A stretch of 6,048 nucleotides of DNA from an uncultured Chloroflexota bacterium (GTDB lineage Bacteria; Chloroflexota; Anaerolineae; Aggregatilineales; Phototrophicaceae), in contig CAIVEA010000849.1 of the NCBI GenBank assembly GCA_903904765.1, forward strand, positions 1-6,048, given 5' to 3'. The notes under the pieces were generated by a model, which was not told the DNA's origin, did no database searches, and saw only the letters and a list, made by a program, of their open reading frames with translations. Both the position numbers and the translations under genes were made by a program. Of the stretch, positions 1 through 5,150 are shown piece by piece. Within the stretch, counting starts at the first letter, position 1, and the number at the start of each line of letters is the position of its first letter.

Positions 1-536
1 GCAATCCATGCAGTGCTGCTGTTTGCCATCCACGACACCGGTTCTTGGATTACACCAAACTGCATTAACACATAGTTTATCAACCCGGAATTTCCCGGAC
101 TGAATAGATATAAAAACAGAAAGCTCACAACCACCCACGAGGTGACAACCGGCAGATAATAAACGGTTCGAAAAAAACGTTGTCCCACCAACACCCGATT
201 CACCAGAACCGCCACCGCAAAACCGGCAATCATCTGGCCGATGACAGTGATGACGGCATAAGCAACCGTGTTACTCATCGCCAACCAGAAAGTCTTGTCT
301 GCAAAAGCGGCTTGATAATTCGCAAGTCCGACGAATTTACTTTCCTGCCCCGGAATGATCTTCCAATCAAAAAAACTGATGTACAACTGGTAGAAAAGCG
401 GGTAGATCGTCCACAGAAAATACAGCACCAGACCCGGAATCAAGAACAGATACGGAACATACCAGCTATAATACGGCTTGGCACGATCACGAAATGGTCT
501 GTGCTTCTGCTCATCCTGAACCATTATGTCCCGCAT
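1..536 (-). CDS. ABC sugar transporter permease, MalF/UgpA type (partial, C-terminus outside window)
   Basis: Inner-membrane permease subunit of a carbohydrate ABC importer of the binding-protein-dependent MalF/UgpA class. The visible 178 residues start with a charged cytoplasmic tail (about 1-24), then hydrophobic segments at about 26-47, 87-115 and 123-146. Family-typical stretches are seen: FVGLANYQ (68-75), a following NTVAY (89-93), LPVVTSWVV (128-136) and GLIN (151-154). The EAA loop that contacts the ATPase, and the later helices, lie beyond base 1. The start is set at ATG 536 because GAAGGGGA lies 6 bases upstream; an in-frame ATG at 524 has no such site. It follows the binding-protein gene on the same strand after 77 bases that hold a strong hairpin, so the two are very likely one operon. 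Substrate specificity cannot be read from this fragment. The family call is firm. Confidence 0.93.
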   Translation of the reverse strand, partial: MRDIMVQDEQKHRPFRDRAKPYYSWYVPYLFLIPGLVLYFLWTIYPLFYQLYISFFDWKIIPGQESKFVGLANYQAAFADKTFWLAMSNTVAYAVITVIGQMIAGFAVAVLVNRVLVGQRFFRTVYYLPVVTSWVVVSFLFLYLFSPGNSGLINYVLMQFGVIQEPVSWMANSSTAWI

Positions 537-542
537 CACAAA

Positions 543-550
543 TCCCCTTC
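543..550 (-). promoter_or_regulatory. Ribosome binding site of the permease gene
   Basis: GAAGGGGA on the minus strand, 6 bases before the ATG at 536. It decides the start in favour of 536 over the in-frame ATG at 524, for which it would be 18 bases away. It lies downstream of the intercistronic hairpin, so the hairpin does not sequester it. Confidence 0.7.
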
Positions 551-564
551 GCTATCCAACTGAT

Positions 565-603
565 ACAGGGTGGTCTACGCAACTTGAGCATAGACCACCC
601 TGT
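565..603 (-). promoter_or_regulatory. Intercistronic stem-loop between binding-protein and permease genes
   Basis: A perfect 13-bp inverted repeat: arm ACAGGGTGGTCTA (565-577) and its exact complement at 591-603, enclosing a 13-base loop. Two further pairs (579-580 with 588-589) may form inside the loop. The hairpin starts 10 bases after the stop codon of the binding-protein gene. No U-run follows on the minus strand, so it is not a standard intrinsic terminator. Similar structures between malE and malF in enterobacteria protect the upstream message from 3' decay and give more binding protein than permease; that role here is inferred from position and structure. Partial termination is the alternative. 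Confidence 0.75.
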
Positions 604-613
604 CTAGAAACGG

Positions 614-1831
614 TTAGCTACCAGCCAGCAGCGCGTCTATTTCTTCGGCTGCCGCGTCCATCGCGTCCTGGGCGCTCATTTCACCGCGCAATACCAGTTG
701 AGCCGCATCACCCAGCACCGTTTCAATCTGCGTATAGGCAGGATGCGGAGTACGGGCTTTTGCCGTCTGAAGCTGCTCAAGGAAAATGCCGTAGTAGGGA
801 TGATTGATGAAGTAATCATTCTTGAGCAAGCTGCTCAGAACGGTCAACTGCCCCACCTTGGACATTTCCAATTGATACGCTTCACTCTGCGTGAAGCGTA
901 CAAATTCCAGAGCCTCATCCGGGTGCTGCGTATTGGCCGCGACGACAATGTTCTCGCCACCGACCACAGAGATATGACCACCTTCGCCAGCAGGCATCAG
1001 TGCAGCGCCCACCTTGAAATCGGGATACTGGCTTTCCTGCGTCGGATAGAACCACGGGCCTTCCAGCATCGACGAAATGGTACCGCCGAAATATCCGCCC
1101 CATGTGTCCAGTCCGCTGCCGATGAACCCATCCGAGAAACAACCCTTCTGAACCATATCTGCTAAGAACTGCACAGCCGCCACGGTCTTTTCACCATTCA
1201 CATACCCGGTGGCTGCTTTGATCTCAGGATCAGTCACATCGCCACCGAAGCTCCAAATCCAAGGCAGTAAAGCCCATCCGTAGGTGCCACCATCGCTGAA
1301 TAGAAAGCTTCCATCCGGCAGGTCTTCGCACATGGCAGCCAGTTCATCAATGGTTTCGGGAGCTTTGGGCATGACAGCAGGATTGTATACGAATACGCGA
1401 GTGTTCGTATCCAGAGGCAGACCATAATAAGCCCCGTTGTAGGCGTTGGTCGACAGCGGGCCGGGGAACACAGCATCAGCATACGTCTGGAAATCCGACA
1501 TCTTTTCGCTCAGATTCATCAAAATGCCCTGAGCGGCAAATTCCGGTGACCAGATTATGTCCAGACGGACAACATCGGCTCCTTCTCCGCCAGCGGCAGC
1601 GGTGAGCAGCGCCTGACGGAAACCATCATACGGATAAGGAACAGATTCCACCTTGATATTGGGATGGGCGGCTTCAAACATTGGGATCAAGGTTTCAGTG
1701 AGTGTCTGATTTTCCGGCGACACTTCATTATAGGTATGCCAGAACTTGATGGTAACCACATCCTGAGCCATCGAAGCCGGAACGACGACGAATAGCAAAA
1801 CGACAACGGCGAGAACAAACTTTGTTTTCAT
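614..1831 (-). CDS. ABC transporter extracellular solute-binding protein, family 1 (sugar-binding)
   Basis: Secreted substrate-capture subunit of a carbohydrate ABC importer, 405 residues, a usual length for family 1 (MalE-like) proteins. Residues 1-22 form a signal peptide: MKTK, a long hydrophobic core, then ASMA with likely cleavage after Ala22. The mature protein opens with VTIKFWHTYN (26-35), the typical first beta strand and FWH motif of the family. A LPLDTNTRVFVYNP stretch and a late VGGENIVV stretch are also typical. Many Trp, Tyr and Phe residues fit stacking on sugar rings. No lipobox cysteine is present, so it is not an obvious lipoprotein. The start at ATG 1831 is chosen for AGGAGA 6 bases upstream; an in-frame TTG at 1870 would put 13 charged residues before the signal peptide. 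It lies between the lacI-type gene and the permease. A LacI-type operator 73 bases upstream suggests repression without the inducing sugar. The exact substrate is unknown. Confidence 0.93.
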   Translation of the reverse strand: MKTKFVLAVVVLLFVVVPASMAQDVVTIKFWHTYNEVSPENQTLTETLIPMFEAAHPNIKVESVPYPYDGFRQALLTAAAGGEGADVVRLDIIWSPEFAAQGILMNLSEKMSDFQTYADAVFPGPLSTNAYNGAYYGLPLDTNTRVFVYNPAVMPKAPETIDELAAMCEDLPDGSFLFSDGGTYGWALLPWIWSFGGDVTDPEIKAATGYVNGEKTVAAVQFLADMVQKGCFSDGFIGSGLDTWGGYFGGTISSMLEGPWFYPTQESQYPDFKVGAALMPAGEGGHISVVGGENIVVAANTQHPDEALEFVRFTQSEAYQLEMSKVGQLTVLSSLLKNDYFINHPYYGIFLEQLQTAKARTPHPAYTQIETVLGDAAQLVLRGEMSAQDAMDAAAEEIDALLAGS

Positions 1832-1890
1832 GACTGATCTCCTGAATTTAGCTTTCTCATAACCAACCAAATCTGCGAGTTAGGGATCAC
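1828..1890 (-). other. Candidate 20-codon leader ORF overlapping the binding-protein start
   Basis: A GTG at 1890 opens a frame of 20 codons, reading V/M-IPNSQIWLVMRKLNSGDQS, that ends in TGA at 1830-1828. The stop overlaps the binding-protein ATG in the classic ATGA arrangement. GGAGG lies 4 bases before the GTG as part of a perfect nine-base Shine-Dalgarno sequence. The peptide has no run of one amino acid as expected of an attenuator, and the binding-protein gene has its own good ribosome site. It may be a translational-coupling leader or chance. An ATG at 1892 in the same place is followed directly by TGA. Confidence 0.22.
1838..1843 (-). promoter_or_regulatory. Ribosome binding site of the binding-protein gene
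   Basis: AGGAGA on the minus strand, 6 bases before ATG 1831. It fixes the start of the solute-binding protein at MKTK and gives a clean signal peptide. Confidence 0.8.
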
Positions 1891-1899
1891 ATCACCTCC
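1891..1899 (-). promoter_or_regulatory. Perfect but orphan Shine-Dalgarno sequence in the leader
   Basis: GGAGGTGAT on the minus strand is the exact complement of the common 3' end of bacterial 16S rRNA (ATCACCTCC). It lies about 60 bases upstream of the binding-protein ATG, too far to serve that start, and 5 bases downstream of the operator. It could serve the short leader ORF at 1890, act as a standby ribosome site, or be chance. Confidence 0.35.
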
Positions 1900-1903
1900 A
1901 AAC

Positions 1904-1917
1904 TTGAACCGTTTCAA
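1904..1917. promoter_or_regulatory. LacI-family operator upstream of the binding-protein gene
   Basis: TTGAACCGTTTCAA is a 14-bp near-palindrome with a central CG and one mismatched pair. It differs by a single base from the perfect site in front of the lacI-type gene (2975-2988) and fits the usual shape of LacI/GalR-family operators. It lies in the 99 bases between the repressor stop and the binding-protein start. The inferred role is repression of the transporter operon by the neighbouring regulator. I see no convincing -35/-10 pair next to it; a possible -10 (TAAATT, 1933-1928) lacks a matching -35. Confidence 0.8.
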
Positions 1918-1922
1918 TTTCA

Positions 1923-1936
1923 CGCTAAATTTAGCG
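1923..1936. repeat. Second perfect 14-bp palindrome, unrelated to the operator
   Basis: CGCTAAATTTAGCG is perfectly self-complementary and has no spacer. It spans the stop codon of the lacI-type gene (1931-1933) and lies 5 bases from the operator at 1904-1917. The sequence differs from the operator, so a different regulator is possible. A weak -10-like TAAATT falls inside it. A terminator is unlikely because there is no U-run and no loop. Confidence 0.45.
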
Positions 1937-2959
1937 GGGGACTCCAGTCGAATGACGAATGACCAATTCAGGCTTGAACAAAATGCCGCCTAACGAGTCA
2001 ATTGGCTCCCGGTTTATGAGTGCAATCAACAGGCTGTAAAGGGCACGTCCAATATCGTGAATGGGTTGACTGAGGGTGGTCAACGGCGGGTGGCTGTAAC
2101 GGGCCAGCGCAATATCATCAAAGCCGATCACCGAAACATCTTGCCCGACCAGCAGTTTACGGGATTGTATAGAGCGCATCGCTCCAAAAGCCATTCGGTC
2201 ATTGTTGCAAATAATCGCCGTCGGCGGTTGGGGATGATCCAGAAAAACATGCGTCCCGATCTGTCCTGATTTTTCGCTAAAGTCCCCTTCAAAAACCAAT
2301 TGCATATCAATCGGGAGATTGGCGGTTTGCATGGCACTTACAAAACCTTGCCAGCGTTGTTGTGCAAGGTATTGCTCATGAGGTGGCGAAATATAACCGA
2401 TTCGGCGGTGTCCCAGTTCAATCAGATGGCGAACCGCCAGTTCAATCCCGTAAGCGCCATCCAGATCAATCCAGTTCAGCCCTTCCTGAGGATCGAGTCG
2501 ACCAAAGGTCACAAATGGGAACGATTGTTCATGTAGAAAAGTAAGGCGTGGATCACGTTCCCGCAGCGCAAAGACGATTAGGCCGTCAATCTGACGACTA
2601 TTGACCAATCGCTTATAAAGTTCCATCTCCCGCTGCCCGGCAGGAATCGTCCAGAAAGTGAGGCCAATACTGCTCTCAATCGCTGCATTTGTGATTCCAT
2701 CAATCAAATCCAGCACAATCGGATCGCTCTCAATTCGATTACTCTGCGGACGCAACTCACTTCGTATCATACCGATAGTGTTGGTTCGCTGGGTACTCAA
2801 ACTACGAGCAGCCGCAGTGGGATGAAAATCCAGTTCATGGATAGCATTCAAAACACGCTGACGAGTCTCATCTTTCACCAGCGAGCTGCCATTAAGAACA
2901 TTGGAAACTGTCCCCACAGAAACCCGGGCATGTCGAGCAACATCACGAATAGTAGCCAT
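1931..2959 (-). CDS. LacI/GalR-family transcriptional repressor
   Basis: Cytoplasmic DNA-binding regulator, 342 residues, the normal family length. Residues 1-58 form the DNA-binding region: helix-turn-helix at about 3-22 ([19 protein letters not shown], then VLNG) and hinge helix HPTAAARSL with Leu54 as the likely minor-groove leucine. The rest is the periplasmic-binding-protein-like sugar-sensing and dimerisation core. It contains [19 protein letters not shown], an [14 protein letters not shown] stretch and the signature [20 protein letters not shown] (20 residues) near the C-terminus. The start at ATG 2959 is chosen because MATIRDVA is the family's usual N-terminus; an upstream extension to 3001 would cross the operator. 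The ribosome site is weak (TGGG). Operators lie in its own promoter and before the binding-protein gene, which points to autoregulation plus control of the transporter. The ligand is unknown, presumably the imported sugar or a derivative. Confidence 0.95.
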   Translation of the reverse strand: MATIRDVARHARVSVGTVSNVLNGSSLVKDETRQRVLNAIHELDFHPTAAARSLSTQRTNTIGMIRSELRPQSNRIESDPIVLDLIDGITNAAIESSIGLTFWTIPAGQREMELYKRLVNSRQIDGLIVFALRERDPRLTFLHEQSFPFVTFGRLDPQEGLNWIDLDGAYGIELAVRHLIELGHRRIGYISPPHEQYLAQQRWQGFVSAMQTANLPIDMQLVFEGDFSEKSGQIGTHVFLDHPQPPTAIICNNDRMAFGAMRSIQSRKLLVGQDVSVIGFDDIALARYSHPPLTTLSQPIHDIGRALYSLLIALINREPIDSLGGILFKPELVIRHSTGVPR

Positions 2960-2974
2960 AAAAAACCCAGTTAT

Positions 2975-2988
2975 TTGAACCGGTTCAA
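2975..2988. promoter_or_regulatory. LacI-family operator in the repressor's own promoter
   Basis: TTGAACCGGTTCAA is a perfect 14-bp palindrome centred on CG, the standard form of a LacI/GalR-family site. It starts 3 bases after the -10 box of the lacI-type promoter, so a bound repressor would cover the expected transcription start. Its one-mismatch copy is at 1904-1917, with centres 1071 bp apart. Confidence 0.85.
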
Positions 2989-2991
2989 TAC

Positions 2992-3020
2992 AGTAAAACA
3001 TGAATCGCCGATTTTGTCAA
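2992..3020 (-). promoter_or_regulatory. Sigma70-type promoter of the lacI-type gene
   Basis: On the minus strand, TTGACA (3020-3015) is a perfect -35 box. After a 17-base spacer comes TTTACT (2997-2992), four of six matches to the -10 consensus. Transcription would start near 2985, within the operator, leaving about 25 bases to the ATG at 2959. Confidence 0.75.
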
Positions 3021-3026
3021 GCAGAT

Positions 3027-3061
3027 TTCAAGTGAGCAAACGCCTACTCGGTTCACTTCAA
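3027..3061. repeat. Imperfect inverted repeat after the dipeptidase gene
   Basis: TTCAAGTGA (3027-3035) pairs with TCACTTCAA (3053-3061) at eight of nine positions around a 17-base loop. It lies just after the M19 peptidase stop (3072-3070) and just upstream of the lacI-type -35 box. It could be a weak 3'-end hairpin for the upstream operon. No U-run follows in the minus direction, so a terminator call is not justified. Confidence 0.3.
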
Positions 3062-3069
3062 TTAGCGAC

Positions 3070-4122
3070 CTACCCCTTCCACGTTTGTCCCAGCACCCGC
3101 AGCCAGTTCTCCGTCCCCAGCTTCCGCAGCGCAGCATCATCGTATCCAGCACGACGCAGCGCCGCGACCAAATTCGGGTAGCGGCTGGCATCACACAAAT
3201 CGCGTGGAACAGTGGTCGCACCGAAATCCGAGCCGAACCCCACATGGTCAATCCCCATGCGTTTCACCAGATAATCCACATGCCGGACGAGCGTCTCCAG
3301 TGGCGTGTCAGCATCGTCGCGGGCATCTTCCCGCGCCAGCATGGTGACAAAATTCACGCCCACCAACCCACCCGACTCTTTGATTGCGTCCAACTGTTTG
3401 TCAGTCAGGTTGCGCGTCAGCGGTGTGACTTCCCACGCATTCGAGTGACTGGCGACCACCGGCGCATCCGAGTGCTTGACCACATCCCAGAAACCTTTTT
3501 CGTTCAGGTGGGATACATCCACCATGATTCCCATCTGGTTGCAGGCTTTCACCAGCGCAATCCCCGCATCGGTCAGCCCCGGCCCGGTATCGGGCGAATG
3601 CTGGAACTTGAACGGTACACCATAGCCGAAGGGCGTGGGACGACTCCACACAATCCCCAGCGAACGCAACCCGGCCCGGTAATACACTTCCAGCGCATTA
3701 AAATCGGTATCAATCTGCTCCGCGCCCTCGAAGTGCAACACCGCCGCGAACACCCCCTGCTCCAAACACGTCCGCAACTGCTGAATGTCCCGTACCACCT
3801 GCATTTGCCCACCGGAGGCGGCCTCCATACGGTACAGGTTGGCAACCATCGCCATCGTCATGCGCTGCGCCGTATTGAACTCCACTGCGGGCAGCACGTA
3901 CTCCTGCGAAGGATCGAAGTTGCTAATCATGTGCATGCTGGCATCATCTTCGATGAACACCGCGAACAGGCCACCGCCCAGATGACCTTTGTGCGCGGCA
4001 GGCAAATCAATCTGCCGCGCCGCGCGTCCGCTGATGAAGTCGTGGATGCTGTCCTCGCCGACGGGCACATAATTCATCAACGCATCATTATGTCCATCAA
4101 AAATCAGAATCGGCAGTTCCAT
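3070..4122 (-). CDS. Membrane dipeptidase-type zinc peptidase (family M19)
   Basis: Zinc-dependent dipeptidase of the renal-dipeptidase family (amidohydrolase-type TIM barrel), which cleaves dipeptides, often including those with a D-residue at the C-terminal side. It has 350 residues, normal for bacterial members. Expected metal ligands are visible: H11 and D13 in FDGHNDA, E132 in HFEGAE, H205 in VDVSH and H226 in ASHS. The E-H-H spacings of 73 and 21 match those I recall for the mammalian enzyme (E125, H198, H219). NLTD (238-241), HVGFGSDF (293-300) and a GTENWLRVL C-terminal motif also fit. GSDF is followed by GA where most members have DG. There is no signal peptide, so it is probably cytoplasmic. 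The start at ATG 4122 has AAGGA 9 bases upstream; a TTG at 4146 is possible but less likely. It lies 30 bases after the acetoacetate-decarboxylase-like gene and is probably cotranscribed with it. Confidence 0.93.
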   Translation of the reverse strand: MELPILIFDGHNDALMNYVPVGEDSIHDFISGRAARQIDLPAAHKGHLGGGLFAVFIEDDASMHMISNFDPSQEYVLPAVEFNTAQRMTMAMVANLYRMEAASGGQMQVVRDIQQLRTCLEQGVFAAVLHFEGAEQIDTDFNALEVYYRAGLRSLGIVWSRPTPFGYGVPFKFQHSPDTGPGLTDAGIALVKACNQMGIMVDVSHLNEKGFWDVVKHSDAPVVASHSNAWEVTPLTRNLTDKQLDAIKESGGLVGVNFVTMLAREDARDDADTPLETLVRHVDYLVKRMGIDHVGFGSDFGATTVPRDLCDASRYPNLVAALRRAGYDDAALRKLGTENWLRVLGQTWKG

Positions 4123-4131
4123 ATCCTCTAT

Positions 4132-4136
4132 TCCTT
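4132..4136 (-). promoter_or_regulatory. Ribosome binding site of the M19 peptidase gene
   Basis: AAGGA lies 9 bases before ATG 4122. A second purine run, AGAGGA, ends too close to the ATG to be ideal. The site supports the MELPIL start over the TTG at 4146. Confidence 0.55.
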
Positions 4137-4152
4137 CCCTTACCAACCTTGC

Positions 4153-5022
4153 CTAACGTGTATTGAGTGTAGATAACGGAACCGGATGGAGATACACAAA
4201 GCGCACACCAGAGCCGTGCTGCACAAAATCCGGGTGAAACTGAAGGGTGGTGTAAGCTGGATGTTGTATCGTCAAACGATCACTCGCTCCATCGAAACGG
4301 CGTATCACCTGCCCATCATTCTTGGTGAAGGTGCGGGCGATCTGGTTTTCGGGCAGCGGCAGACCAACGGTATTCACCACCCGCACCTGCACAAACGGAT
4401 CGCGCACCATACGCCACAGACCGCGCAGACCAAGATGCTGCGACAGATGCAGCAGCACGCGCCCATCCTGTTGTGTAACTACACCCACCTCACCCTCCAC
4501 CAGCGCCGCGCCCGAATCGGAGTCACACACGCTAAAGCGCCAGCGGGCAGGCGCGGATAAGCGTTCGTACTGGCTTTCGGAAAGGTGAGCATCCAGCCCT
4601 AAATGCTGCCGATTGTAGTCCACCACCAGCGGTGTACTGTTCCACAGACCATGACAGATCATCATGGCATCCGCATTCAACATCAGCAAACGTTGAATCG
4701 CAAACGGGTGTGCAGGCACAGGTGCGACGGGCAGGAACGACGCGAACAGCGAAATCTGCAATTCGTGGTGTGCCCCCAGATTGCCCTGCGTGAAATCGCA
4801 CAACCAGACCGCCATCAGCGCCCGCCCCTGCTGATCGAGGATCGGGGTCAACTGTTCGCCTTCCAGCAAGCGCCGCGCCGCCGTCGCATCACACGTTCCG
4901 CCAATGAACAGGATAGAACCATCATAGATGTGGTACGGCGTGGAAGCGCTCTGCCCGCCAATCATCACCGTACCGTCCAGCGGATAACGGTTGAAAAGAG
5001 CATGTTGCTGCCGGGTATTCAT
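4153..5022 (-). CDS. Hypothetical protein, acetoacetate-decarboxylase-like fold suspected
   Basis: A protein of 289 residues with no signal peptide or membrane segment, so probably cytoplasmic. I do not recognise it by name. The layout suggests the acetoacetate-decarboxylase-like superfamily. An early LFIGGTCDATAARRLL (38-53) is followed by ALMAVWLCDFTQGNLGAHHELQ (positions 68-89), which resembles that family's strand plus LGPYHE-type motif. Then comes NRQHLGLDAHL (137-147), which aligns loosely with the GREx(x)GxPK active-site region. If so, the catalytic lysine is absent (GLDA instead of GxPK) and decarboxylase activity is unlikely. The second half has beta-rich stretches such as RWRFSVCDSDSGAALVEG. 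ATG 5022 is the first start after the promoter candidate and has GGGA 5 bases upstream. The gene is the first of a probable pair with the M19 peptidase and diverges from the U32 gene. The fold call is a guess from motif resemblance; the gene itself is well supported by length and composition. Confidence 0.75.
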   Translation of the reverse strand: MNTRQQHALFNRYPLDGTVMIGGQSASTPYHIYDGSILFIGGTCDATAARRLLEGEQLTPILDQQGRALMAVWLCDFTQGNLGAHHELQISLFASFLPVAPVPAHPFAIQRLLMLNADAMMICHGLWNSTPLVVDYNRQHLGLDAHLSESQYERLSAPARWRFSVCDSDSGAALVEGEVGVVTQQDGRVLLHLSQHLGLRGLWRMVRDPFVQVRVVNTVGLPLPENQIARTFTKNDGQVIRRFDGASDRLTIQHPAYTTLQFHPDFVQHGSGVRFVYLHPVPLSTLNTR

Positions 5023-5060
5023 AGGTATCCCATCGGAGTGAAATTCTTACGCCACCAGTA

Positions 5061-5087
5061 ACTATAACGCAGGTTCGCCCGTACCAA
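5061..5087 (-). promoter_or_regulatory. Candidate promoter of the ADC-like gene
   Basis: On the minus strand TATAGT (5066-5061) matches five of six bases of the -10 box. The best -35 is TTGGTA (5087-5082) with a short 15-base spacer, so the call rests mainly on the -10. The start would fall near 5054, about 30 bases before ATG 5022. Confidence 0.4.
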
Positions 5088-5089
5088 CT

Positions 5090-5119
5090 TTGAAGATTGG
5101 GCAGCAAATATGAGATAAT
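5090..5119 (+). promoter_or_regulatory. Candidate promoter of the U32 gene
   Basis: TTGAAG (5090-5095), an 18-base spacer and GATAAT (5114-5119) give four and five matches to the -35 and -10 boxes. The start near 5126 leaves about 25 bases to ATG 5151 and excludes an in-frame ATG at 5118. The two divergent -35 regions abut around 5087-5090. Confidence 0.5.
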
Positions 5120-5150
5120 GCTGACCATCACTATCCATATCCGGGTCGCT

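Noticed and set aside
180..563. Plus-strand open frame of 127 codons over the permease gene
   Set aside because: The opposite strand encodes a clear ABC permease with membrane segments, while this frame gives a low-complexity, polar product without a ribosome site.
565..603. Intrinsic terminator after the binding-protein gene
   Set aside because: The stem is strong, but no U-run follows in the minus direction and the permease gene lies directly downstream in the same transporter.
1832..1870. Extension of the binding-protein start to the TTG at 1870
   Set aside because: It would add 13 mostly charged residues before a normal signal peptide and ignore the ideal AGGAGA site for ATG 1831.
1950..1963. 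Tandem direct repeat GAATGAC-GAATGAC
   Set aside because: Only two 7-base units inside the lacI-type coding sequence, fully explained as coding DNA.
3085..4176. Long plus-strand open frame of 363 codons antisense to the M19 peptidase gene
   Set aside because: It is the mirror of a gene with complete M19 motifs; its translation is rich in His, Arg and Gln with no recognisable domain, as expected of a GC-rich shadow frame.
5118..5150. Upstream in-frame ATG at 5118 as the start of the U32 protein
   Set aside because: It overlaps the -10 box of the best promoter candidate and would add residues not typical of the family's N-terminus.
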